A stretch of DNA of 32,500 nt, taken from contig JAJXWQ010000032.1 in NCBI GenBank assembly GCA_021781555.1, positions 1 through 32,500 on the forward strand, in the 5' to 3' direction. The position numbers and the translations under genes were made by a program. Positions 23,422 to 30,281 of the stretch are shown piece after piece. The notes beneath the pieces are model-generated. The model ran no database searches and was not told where the DNA came from. It saw only the letters and a program-made list of their open reading frames with translations. The first letter of the stretch is position 1, and each line of letters opens with the position of its first letter. This DNA comes from a bacterium (lineage in GTDB: Bacteria > Cyanobacteriota > Sericytochromatia > S15B-MN24 > VGJW01).

Positions 23422-23523
23422 AGTGCTCCCGGTTTGAATGGATCGAGCCCGATGAGTCAAACGGGGCCCGGTTGCGCAGCGAAGCGACCGCGCAGAGGGC
23501 CCCGTTCAAACTGCAAAAGGCCT
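23418..23523. repeat. Family-1 structured repeat, full copy 2
   Basis: Bases 23423-23523 are identical over all 101 positions to 15857-15957. The preceding CTAG-A contains the TAG stop of the upstream lipoprotein. The element fills the gap between two convergent lipoprotein genes, so its hairpins could act as a two-way terminator or an mRNA 3' stabiliser. Confidence 0.9.
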
Positions 23524-23549
23524 GGCGCAGCTATGCTGCGAGGCGCTGT

Positions 23550-24674
23550 TCAGTTCCAGATCTCGGGCGAGCCGCGGTCGCGGTAGGTGATCGTCGTCTG
23601 GTTGCCCGTGGTGGCGATCGTGGCCAGCGATCGCGAGAGGTTGGGATTGGTGCTGTCGACCTCGCCCGAGAGCATGCCATTGTCGAGCGAGAGGTCGAAG
23701 GCCAGCATCGCCTGCTGATCCATCATCGTGAGCTCGCCCGAGTTGCCCTCGAGGGACAGCATCGTGACCTGGAGCTGCTGGCTGTTGCCCTGGTCGTCGG
23801 TGAGCGAGAGCGAGCCATCGGAGAAGGCCAGGGCCCCCTCGCTGACCTTGCCGCTGAGGTTGCAGCTGATGCGCGGCAGGTCGACGTTGATCTGGACCTG
23901 CTGGAGCTGGATCGTCTGGCTGTTGGTCGGGGTCTGCGATCGGCTCAACGACAGGCTGATGGTGCCTGTCTGCCCCTCGTAGTTGAGGTTGACGGTGGCG
24001 TTGATGTCGTCGGGTTGGCTGGTCTTCCAGAGGTCGCCGAAGACGAAGGGCTGATGCGGGTCGGGGGAGCTCATCTTGCTCCAGGTCGTGCGCGTGGTGG
24101 TGGAGACCTGCAGCGAGCCCGTCATCCCGATCCGCGATCGCAGGAGGTTGACGTCGTAGGTCAAGGATTTGCAGCCGGGCGGCATGCAGGCGATGGCGCC
24201 GGAGTCGGGGATCTGACCCTGGCTATTCTGCGGGTTGAAGAGGAACTGCATCAGCTCCAGCTGGTCGGTGCTCTCGAGCTCGTAGACCTCGCCGTTGGCT
24301 TCCTGAGCCGACTGCGGCATGTTGTCGCCGTAGATCGGTGCGGCCAGATTGGGATCTCGCGCGGGCATCGGAGGCCACGGGACGGTTTGCAGATAGGGGC
24401 CGAGATCCGTGCCGTAGAAGGTCGGGATGCCCATCGCCAGGACCTCCTGGATGCCCTTGATCATCCAGCTCAGGGGCTGGTTGTAGGACAGCGAGAGTGC
24501 GTGTTGCATGCCGCGGAGGATCTGCAGCTGGGCCTGTTCCTGCGGAATGGGGCCGAACAGGCCCTCGATCTGCAGGCAGCCCGAGGTCAGCGCAACCGCG
24601 ATGGCAGCAACCAGGCGCGCTGCGATCCGGCGTCCGGGGGGACGCGGAGGCTTTTCTGTGGGGGGTGCTCGCAT
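23550..24674 (-). CDS. Putative lipoprotein (374 aa)
   Basis: Starts at ATG 24674 (AGGA about ten bases upstream). The n-region is long and basic (KPPRPPGRR), then ARLVAAIAVALTSGC, with a lipobox-like TSGC (Cys near 33). The mature part begins with a helical region (QAQLQILRGMQHALSLSYNQ) and continues as a largely strand-rich domain (GMTGSLQVSTTTRTTW, INATVNLNYEGQTGTISLSLS, QTIQLQQVQINVDLPRISCNL, GNSGELTMMDQQAMLAFDLSL) ending GNQTTITYRDRGSPEIWN. A CMPPGCK pair could form a disulphide. No family is recognised. It is divergent from the B12 operon, sharing the 160-base upstream region; whether it belongs to the same physiology is unknown. Confidence 0.75.
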   Translation of the reverse strand: MRAPPTEKPPRPPGRRIAARLVAAIAVALTSGCLQIEGLFGPIPQEQAQLQILRGMQHALSLSYNQPLSWMIKGIQEVLAMGIPTFYGTDLGPYLQTVPWPPMPARDPNLAAPIYGDNMPQSAQEANGEVYELESTDQLELMQFLFNPQNSQGQIPDSGAIACMPPGCKSLTYDVNLLRSRIGMTGSLQVSTTTRTTWSKMSSPDPHQPFVFGDLWKTSQPDDINATVNLNYEGQTGTISLSLSRSQTPTNSQTIQLQQVQINVDLPRISCNLSGKVSEGALAFSDGSLSLTDDQGNSQQLQVTMLSLEGNSGELTMMDQQAMLAFDLSLDNGMLSGEVDSTNPNLSRSLATIATTGNQTTITYRDRGSPEIWN

Positions 24675-24814
24675 GGCCGTAGTCCTGGGCTCATTATCGG
24701 CTCCCTGAGGGCATGCCTTGCCCTGGAAAGCCGTTGTGCATGGACTTGCGGTTTCCCGCCGGCGCCACCTTCTCCGGCAGGTCGTACGCTGGCGGCCGAT
24801 TCCACGGTCCTTGA

Positions 24815-24834
24815 ACAGGCGAAGGCTCGCCTGT
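24815..24834. promoter_or_regulatory. Inverted repeat abutting the btuB -35
   Basis: ACAGGCGA-AGGC-TCGCCTGT, a perfect 8-bp palindrome with a 4-base centre, ending one base before the TTGACA at 24836. It could be a repressor/activator site or a small hairpin in the leader of the divergent lipoprotein. Confidence 0.4.
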
Positions 24835-24835
24835 C

Positions 24836-24865
24836 TTGACAGCAGATCGCTCGGTAGGCTACGCT
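24836..24865 (+). promoter_or_regulatory. Promoter of the B12 operon
   Basis: TTGACA, 18 bases, TACGCT. The -35 is perfect and the -10 poor. Transcription would start near 24872, just where the riboswitch begins. Confidence 0.5.
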
Positions 24866-24869
24866 TGCG

Positions 24870-25020
24870 ACCGTACGAAACGGGAGTACAGGGGAAGTCC
24901 GGTTCAAGTCCGGCGCTGTGCCGCAACGGTAAGGCGATGAGCCAAGCCCGATACCCTGCCCCGGTTCCGTGGATTCGCTCTTCGAGGCAAGGAGCTAACA
25001 CGACCAGGCCTGCGGCCTGC
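24870..25020 (+). promoter_or_regulatory. Cobalamin (B12) riboswitch
   Basis: The conserved core is clear: GGGGAAGTCCGG, CAAGTCCGGCGCTG, TGCCGCAACGGTAA, then GATGAGCCAAGCCCGATACCCTGCC, in the order and spacing of the AdoCbl/MeCbl riboswitch (B12 box CCGCAAC-GTAA). Ends are approximate. A terminator hairpin and the start of a TonB receptor gene follow directly, the usual arrangement for B12-repressed uptake genes. Confidence 0.93.
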
Positions 25021-25032
25021 CGCCAGCTTTTT

Positions 25033-25057
25033 GCCCTCTGGTTAGAGGGCTTTTCTT
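25033..25057 (+). terminator. Riboswitch expression platform: intrinsic terminator
   Basis: GCCCTCT-GGTT-AGAGGGC followed by TTTTCTTTT: a perfect 7-bp stem and U-tract. The downstream arm also contains AGAGGG (25044-25049), correctly placed eight bases before the TTG start at 25058, so the same hairpin could both terminate transcription and hide the ribosome site. Confidence 0.85.
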
Positions 25058-27028
25058 TTGGGACGCAAATCCCGCGTCAGGCGGGTGTCCGTCGCGGGGA
25101 CGATCGCGGCGGCGCTGGGACCCGTGCTTTTGCTTTCGGGCCCCGGTCTGGCGGCGACGACGCCGGCGTCCGCAGCGACTCGGGCAGCTGCGGCGGGGCC
25201 GCCTGCGCGAGCGTCCGTGACGACCGTGGCGACGGGATCGGCGGCCAGGCTTCCGCTCAAGCTCCCCGAGCTCGAGGTCGTCGGCTCCCACCCTCGTTTC
25301 GGTGGCGCCTCCGGGGACACGGTGGTGATCACACATCGCCAGATCGCCGCCTCCGGGGCTTCCAATCTGGGCGACCTGCTCGAGGGCCAGCCGGGTATCT
25401 CGCTGGTCCGGTACGGCGCCGCGGGGAGCCTCGTTACCGCCTCTCTGCGGGGAAGTACTGGCGAGGGCATCTTGATCCTGCGGGACGGCGTGCGCCTGAA
25501 CGATCCCCAGACCGGGACCACGGATCTCTTCGGAGTGAGCCTTCTCGGGGTTGACCACGTCGAGATCCGCGAGGGCGGCGCGTCGGCTCGCTACGGCCAG
25601 GATGCCATCGGCGGCGTCATCAACCTGGTCTCCGGGCCCCCGCATCCGTCGCTTTCACTGGGGCTGGGATCTTACGGAGCCGAACGGCTCCAGGTGGAGA
25701 TCGGCCACGGCGAGGGAGATGATCGCGAGGAGGCGGCCATCGAGGCCGAAGCCGCGACCAACGCCTTCCCGGAGATCTATCGCGGAGCCCAGGAACTGCG
25801 GGCTAACGCGCAGTATCACGAGGCCGGAGCCTGGTTGTCCAGGACCCTTCCGGTGGCATCGGGGAGCCTGACGGCTCAGTTTCTCTACGGCTCGGACCAG
25901 CGGGGCGTCCCGGGCCCCATCAATCAGCCCTCCCCCGAGGCTCAGCAGCGCGACGAGTCGCTTCTGGGTTCGGTCGTGTTCGCGCCTCTGGCCGGTGCGA
26001 TCATCCAGCCCGTCCTGTCCCTCTCGCACCGCCACGCGACCCTCGACTACGACGATCCCCAGGCTGCCTACGGCCCGCCCGAGACCCTGGGAACCGTGGA
26101 GTCAACGCAGTTCCACGCCACCGCCGGCTACGATCGCGGTGCCCACGACGCGTCGGTCGGCCTGGGTCTGACGCGGGAGGCCGATACCGCTTCGGGGTTC
26201 GGGTTCCGTTCCGACTACGACGGGTCGGTCTTTGGCACGGACTCCTACCGGCTCGGTCACACGGTTCTTTCCGGGGGCCTGCGCGCGGATGACGACACGC
26301 GCTGGGGGGCCAGCTTGAATCCGCATGTCGGGGTCAGCCACGTGTTCTTCTCGTGGCTGCGCCTGCGCGGGCAGGCGGGCCACTCCTTCCATCCGCCGTC
26401 GTTCAACGACCTGTACTGGCCCAAGTCCGCCGACGCCGCCGGCAACCCCGACCTCCACCCCGAACAGGCCACGACGGGGGATGTCGGCCTGGATGCCGCA
26501 GATCGCTCGGGCGACAGGGCCGCGCTCACCGCCTTCGTCGCCGCCGGGCAGGGGACCATCGTGTGGGCCCCGGGAGCCGGGGGGCAGTGGTCACCGTCCA
26601 ACGTGGGGCAGACCTGGACCCAGGGGCTCGAGGGGCACGTGTCGGCGTCCTTGCCGGCATCGACCTCGATCTCTCTGCACGGCACGTGGCAAGCCGTGAC
26701 CGACGTGACTCCGGGTGATAGCAGCAAGGGGATGATCCTGCCCTACCAGCCGTCGTTGCTGGCTGGCGCCACCGCCGGGTGGCAGCCCCTACGCCAGGTC
26801 CAGGGAACGATCACGCTCGATTACACGGGCCAGCGCCCGGACACGGCGGCCAACACCGAGTACTTGCCGGCCTTCAGCCTGCTGTCGGCGCGCGTCGCGT
26901 ACGCGCCGACTTCATCCGACACCCTCGCGATCGAGGGTCAGAACCTGCTCAACACGTACTACGTGCTCGAACCGTACTACCCCATGCCGGGCCTGACGAT
27001 CTGGACTACCTGGACCCGGCGCCTGTGA
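25058..27028 (+). CDS. btuB: TonB-dependent receptor, BtuB-like (cobalamin)
   Basis: Outer-membrane receptor of 656 aa. The TTG start gives a proper signal peptide: basic GRKSRVRRV, hydrophobic TIAAALGPVLLLSGPGLAA. A TonB-box-like LPELEVVGS precedes the plug domain (about 75-190): ASNLGDLLEGQPGISLVRYG, SLRGSTGEGILILRDGVRLND, VDHVEIREGGASARYGQDAIGGVINLVSG, all plug hallmarks. The remaining 450 residues are strand-rich, with the late barrel motifs HSFHPPSFNDLYWP, NPDLHPEQATTGDVGLD, FSLLSARVAYAP and GQNLLNTYYVLEPYYPMPG. The cobalamin riboswitch directly upstream is the reason for assigning B12 as substrate; the protein alone does not prove it. The next gene starts 11 bases after its stop. No TonB/ExbBD or BtuCDF genes are in the window. 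Confidence 0.93.
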   Translation: MGRKSRVRRVSVAGTIAAALGPVLLLSGPGLAATTPASAATRAAAAGPPARASVTTVATGSAARLPLKLPELEVVGSHPRFGGASGDTVVITHRQIAASGASNLGDLLEGQPGISLVRYGAAGSLVTASLRGSTGEGILILRDGVRLNDPQTGTTDLFGVSLLGVDHVEIREGGASARYGQDAIGGVINLVSGPPHPSLSLGLGSYGAERLQVEIGHGEGDDREEAAIEAEAATNAFPEIYRGAQELRANAQYHEAGAWLSRTLPVASGSLTAQFLYGSDQRGVPGPINQPSPEAQQRDESLLGSVVFAPLAGAIIQPVLSLSHRHATLDYDDPQAAYGPPETLGTVESTQFHATAGYDRGAHDASVGLGLTREADTASGFGFRSDYDGSVFGTDSYRLGHTVLSGGLRADDDTRWGASLNPHVGVSHVFFSWLRLRGQAGHSFHPPSFNDLYWPKSADAAGNPDLHPEQATTGDVGLDAADRSGDRAALTAFVAAGQGTIVWAPGAGGQWSPSNVGQTWTQGLEGHVSASLPASTSISLHGTWQAVTDVTPGDSSKGMILPYQPSLLAGATAGWQPLRQVQGTITLDYTGQRPDTAANTEYLPAFSLLSARVAYAPTSSDTLAIEGQNLLNTYYVLEPYYPMPGLTIWTTWTRRL

Positions 27029-27039
27029 GGAGAATGCCC

Positions 27040-28155
27040 ATGCATAGAAAGTCCCTGTTCCGCTCCGACCTCTTCCCGGCCGTAGCGCTGATCTCTCTGG
27101 GGCTGGCAGCCTGCAAGCTCGGGGCGCCGACTGCGCCATCCGGGGTCAGCGACAGCGGAACGATCGCCGCGACTCCGGTGCCCACGGCAACGCCTGGTAC
27201 CGGCACCACCACCACCCCGTACATGTTCGTCATGAACGGCCTGGCCAAGACCATCGACCAGGTCGACCTCTCGACCGATGCCCTGACCAAGTCCGTCCTC
27301 ACCACCGGCCTGTATCCCAACCAGCTGGCGTCCATCGGGTCGTATGACTGGCTGGTAAACTCGGGCGACGCCACGATCTACAAGCTCGATCTCGCCGGCC
27401 ACCAGAATCTCGGCACCATCAACCTGCCCACCGGATCCAATCCCATGACCCTGGCCCCGCTCTCGAGTGCGGCCACGGAGGCGATCGTCACCAACAACAT
27501 CGCCCAGTACGTCGACTTCGTGAACCTCTCGACCCTGGCGCTCGAAGCCACGGCTTCCCTGCCCGCAGGACATTCCGCCGGGGGCGGCCTGGCGATCGCC
27601 GATGGCAAGGCCTACGTCGCTGCCGTCACGGCCGATTACACGAACTATCCGGCCGTCTCGTATACCTTCTCTGGCATCGACGTCATCGATCTGTCCACGC
27701 GCAGCCTGCTGAAGACGATCACGATGGATGCGACGGCCGATCCCCTGCCCGTGCAGGTGGATCCCAATGGCAAGATCGATGTCGGGTACTCAGAGGGCGT
27801 GTACATCATCGATCCGTCCACCGACCAGATCACCCAGACGATCGACTTCGGTACGCCGATCAACTCGCTCGCCTTCGCGTCGGCCTCGGTCGGATACGGC
27901 TCTGCGGACGGGGACGCGCTGGTGTCCTTCGATCCGTCCACGGGGGCCATCATCCGGGACCAGGCCCACGAGCTCAAGGTCGGCGACAGCAGCGTGGGCG
28001 ACATCCAGGTCTTCGACGGCAAGCTCTACGTGCCCAACTTCTCCACGAGCACGGTCACGTCGGTCGATCTGGCGTCCGAGGCCACGGCGTCGGTCTGCCA
28101 GCTCACGTCCAAGAGCGGTCCGCAGGAGCTGGCCTTCGTCACGGCGACCCCCTGA
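27040..28155 (+). CDS. YncE/BtuG-like beta-propeller lipoprotein
   Basis: A 371-aa lipoprotein: basic MHRKSLFRSD, hydrophobic PAVALISLGLAAC with lipobox LAAC, then a Thr/Pro-rich tether (about 40-65) suited to surface display. The rest is a repeated blade pattern (strand, turn, DLST-type motif): DQVDLSTDALTKSVLTTG, YKLDLAGHQNLGTINLPTG, VDFVNLSTLALEATASLP, IDVIDLSTRSLLKTITM, VYIIDPSTDQITQTIDFG, LVSFDPSTGAIIRD and VTSVDLASEATASVCQL, seven units, as in YncE-type propellers. In Bacteroides, BtuG is a surface propeller lipoprotein that captures B12 and caps BtuB; position after btuB under a B12 riboswitch makes the same role likely here (inference). I chose ATG 27040: GGAG lies seven bases upstream, while ATG 27034 is too close to it. 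Confidence 0.85.
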   Translation: MHRKSLFRSDLFPAVALISLGLAACKLGAPTAPSGVSDSGTIAATPVPTATPGTGTTTTPYMFVMNGLAKTIDQVDLSTDALTKSVLTTGLYPNQLASIGSYDWLVNSGDATIYKLDLAGHQNLGTINLPTGSNPMTLAPLSSAATEAIVTNNIAQYVDFVNLSTLALEATASLPAGHSAGGGLAIADGKAYVAAVTADYTNYPAVSYTFSGIDVIDLSTRSLLKTITMDATADPLPVQVDPNGKIDVGYSEGVYIIDPSTDQITQTIDFGTPINSLAFASASVGYGSADGDALVSFDPSTGAIIRDQAHELKVGDSSVGDIQVFDGKLYVPNFSTSTVTSVDLASEATASVCQLTSKSGPQELAFVTATP

Positions 28156-28179
28156 TCGCTGACGCCGGCAAGGCTTTGA

Positions 28180-28226
28180 CGAGCGCAGCTCGGCCTTCGA
28201 TATGCGAGGGTGCGGAGCTGCGCTCG
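28180..28226. other. 12-bp perfect inverted repeat 3' of the B12 operon
   Basis: CGAGCGCAGCTC (28180-28191) pairs with GAGCTGCGCTCG (28215-28226) across a 23-base loop. It may end the B12 operon transcript, although no U-tract follows. The loop side contains GCTCGGCCTTCGA (28188-28200), a 13-mer also present in family-2 copy B (22565-22577). Confidence 0.55.
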
Positions 28227-28256
28227 CCGCGATCTCGATCGCTTTCGCCTGGCAAG

Positions 28257-28308
28257 GCTCGGGTCCAGGGAGTCAAACGGGCCCTGGCTGTACAGCGCAG
28301 CGCCCGCG
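28257..28308. repeat. Family-1 repeat, partial copy before trpS
   Basis: GGCTCGGGTCC-AGGGAGTCAAACGGG-CCCTGG-CAGCGCAGCG-CCCGCG follows the left and middle parts of the full copies (GAGCCCGATGAGTCAAACGGGGCCCGG, GCGCAGCGAAGCGACCGCG) with several changes. The right-hand arm is missing. It lies in the 210-base gap between the B12 operon and trpS. Confidence 0.5.
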
Positions 28309-28365
28309 TGCATCCTGGCTGGCGATGGGGTGCTAAACTGGATGGCTTTCGAGGAGGGAGTCCCA

Positions 28366-29385
28366 TTGGCCAGGAAGCGCGTCATGAGCGGCATGCGCGT
28401 AACGGGAACGCTGCACATCGGGCACTGGCTCGGCGTGCTGTCCAACTGGGTGCGCTTGCAGGAGGAGCACGACTGCTTCTTCGCGCTGGCCGACTGGCAC
28501 ATGCTGACCACGGGAGCCGCCGACACCTCCAAGATTCGTGAAAACACCCGTGGCATGTTGCTCGACTGGCTGGCTGTCGGCGTCGATCCGGAGAAGGCCA
28601 CGGTCTACGTGCAGTCGGCGGTCCCCGAGATTGCCGAGCTGGCGCTCTTGCTGGGCATGATCACGCCCGTGCCCTGGCTGCAGCGCAATCCCACGGTCAA
28701 GGAGCAGATCCAGGATCTCCACCTCGACGAGGAGCGGGTCGGCTACGGCCTGCTCGGCTATCCGGTGTTGCAGGCTGCCGACATCCTGGTCATGCTCGGC
28801 CAGTCCGTGCCGGTCGGCCGGGACCAGCTGCCGCACCTGGAGCTCTCGCGGGACATCGCCCGCCGCTTCAACGCCCTCTACGCCCCCCTCTTCCCCGAGC
28901 CCGAGGGGCTGCTGACCGAGACCCCCCTCGTGGTCGGGCTCGACGGCCGCAAGATGAGCAAGAGCTACGGCAACGACATCCGGCTCGGGGCCAGCGCCGA
29001 GGATATCGCCAGCAAGGTCATGGCCGCCATCACGGATCCGGCCCGCCAGCGTCGTCACGACCCCGGTCATCCCGAGGTCTGCACGATCTACGCCCTCTGG
29101 CACCTGTTCAAGTCTCCGGGGGTCGAGCGCGTCGCCTACGACTGCCGGCTCGGGACCCTCGGTTGCGTCGACGACAAGCGCCAGCTGGCCAGCTCCATCG
29201 AGGAGCTCATTGCCCCCATCCGGGAGCGTCGCGAGAAGTTCGCGCGCGACCCCGAGCGGCTGGATGCCATCCTGGCGAACGGGAACGCCAGGGCTCGCAA
29301 GGCTGCCATGGCCACGATGGAGCAGGTGCGCAGCGCGATGCGCCTCAACGACTTCAGCGCCGCCAGTCCGGCGTTGCCGGCCTAG
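28366..29385 (+). CDS. trpS: Tryptophanyl-tRNA synthetase
   Basis: Charges tRNA-Trp. It has 339 aa, the usual length. The class I signatures are present: TGTLHIGHWLG (HIGH at 17-20) and GRKMSKSYGN (KMSKS at 196-200). Other family marks: ADWHMLTT, YPVLQAADILVM, VGRDQLPHLELSRDIARRFN and the C-terminal anticodon-binding helices. The start is TTG at 28366 with a very strong GGAGGGAG five bases upstream; ATG 28342 lies before that site and is rejected. The TAG stop directly borders a family-1 repeat fragment. It heads the trpS-rluB-rodZ-like-DUF1385 run. Confidence 0.97.
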   Translation: MARKRVMSGMRVTGTLHIGHWLGVLSNWVRLQEEHDCFFALADWHMLTTGAADTSKIRENTRGMLLDWLAVGVDPEKATVYVQSAVPEIAELALLLGMITPVPWLQRNPTVKEQIQDLHLDEERVGYGLLGYPVLQAADILVMLGQSVPVGRDQLPHLELSRDIARRFNALYAPLFPEPEGLLTETPLVVGLDGRKMSKSYGNDIRLGASAEDIASKVMAAITDPARQRRHDPGHPEVCTIYALWHLFKSPGVERVAYDCRLGTLGCVDDKRQLASSIEELIAPIRERREKFARDPERLDAILANGNARARKAAMATMEQVRSAMRLNDFSAASPALPA

Positions 29386-29435
29386 GGTGCTTCCGGTTTG
29401 AAGGGAGCGGGCCCGAGGCATCAGGCGGGGGCCCA
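29382..29435. repeat. Family-1 repeat, left-half copy after trpS
   Basis: CTAG-G-GTGCTTCCGGTTTGAA then GGGAGCGGGCCCGAGGCATCAGGCGGGGGCCC follows the left half of the full copies at most positions. The CTAG contains the trpS stop codon. The right half is absent; the coding sequence of the next gene starts 34 bases later. Confidence 0.65.
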
Positions 29436-29468
29436 CAGGAGCGTGTCGGGGCGAGCGGACGGGGCTGC

Positions 29469-30212
29469 ATGAGCGAGCCCGAACGCCTGCAAAGGATCCT
29501 GGCGCGCGCCGGGGTAGCGTCCCGACGGGCGGCCGAGGCCCTCATCACCAGCGGCCGAGTGACGGTCAACGGCGCAATCGTGCAGGCCCTCGGGACGCGG
29601 GCGGATCCCGACCGGGACGACATCCGCGTCGATGGTGCCGCCCTGCCGGAGCCGGGCCACCGCGTGCTCATCGCGCTGCACAAGCCTGCGGGCTACGTCA
29701 CGACCCGGCACGACGAGCGCGGCCGGCGGACCGTCATGGATCTGGTCCCTGCGATTCCGGGCCTGCATCCGATCGGGCGCCTGGACTTCGATACCACGGG
29801 CCTGCTGCTCTTGACCAACGACGGCGAGCTCACCCTGGCCATCACCCATCCGCGCCACGAGCTGGTCAAGACCTATCTCGCCACGGTCGCGGGGGTGCCA
29901 GACGCCAAGGCGTTGGCCCGGCTCCGGGCCGGGGTCGAACTGGAAGACGGGTGGACCGCCCCCGCCGAGGCCTCGGTCGAGGAGAGGGTCCGGGGCGGAT
30001 CCATCGTGCGCTTGCTACTCCATGAGGGCCGCAAGCGTCAGGTGAAGCGGATGCTGGCGGCCGTCGGTCATCCCGTGCGCCAGCTGGTCCGGATTTCGGT
30101 CGGTCCACTGACGCTTGATGGCCTGGACTCGGGCGCCTGGCGTGAGGTCAGCGTAAAGGAGGTAGAATCTCTCCGTCGTACTCTTCGTCTACCTGGGCGC
30201 CCGAGCGAGTGA
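29469..30212 (+). CDS. rluB: Pseudouridine synthase, RsuA/RluB family
   Basis: Modifies uridine in rRNA. It has 247 aa: an N-terminal S4 RNA-binding domain (ERLQRILARAGVASRRAAEALITSGRVTVNG), then the catalytic domain with HKPAGYVTTRHDERGRRTV, GRLDFDTTGLLLLTNDGEL (catalytic Asp about 106), HPRHELVKTYLATV and LHEGRKRQVKRMLAAVGHPVRQLVR. This fits RluB (23S rRNA) better than RsuA by length and motif detail, but the target base cannot be proven. ATG 29469 lacks a strong ribosome site. It is same-strand with trpS and the RodZ-like gene. Confidence 0.93.
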   Translation: MSEPERLQRILARAGVASRRAAEALITSGRVTVNGAIVQALGTRADPDRDDIRVDGAALPEPGHRVLIALHKPAGYVTTRHDERGRRTVMDLVPAIPGLHPIGRLDFDTTGLLLLTNDGELTLAITHPRHELVKTYLATVAGVPDAKALARLRAGVELEDGWTAPAEASVEERVRGGSIVRLLLHEGRKRQVKRMLAAVGHPVRQLVRISVGPLTLDGLDSGAWREVSVKEVESLRRTLRLPGRPSE

Positions 30213-30281
30213 TGGCCATGCACTCGTCCCCTGGTAGCCATCGCCGGGAGCTCGAGTGGCCACTCGCAGGAAAACGATGCC

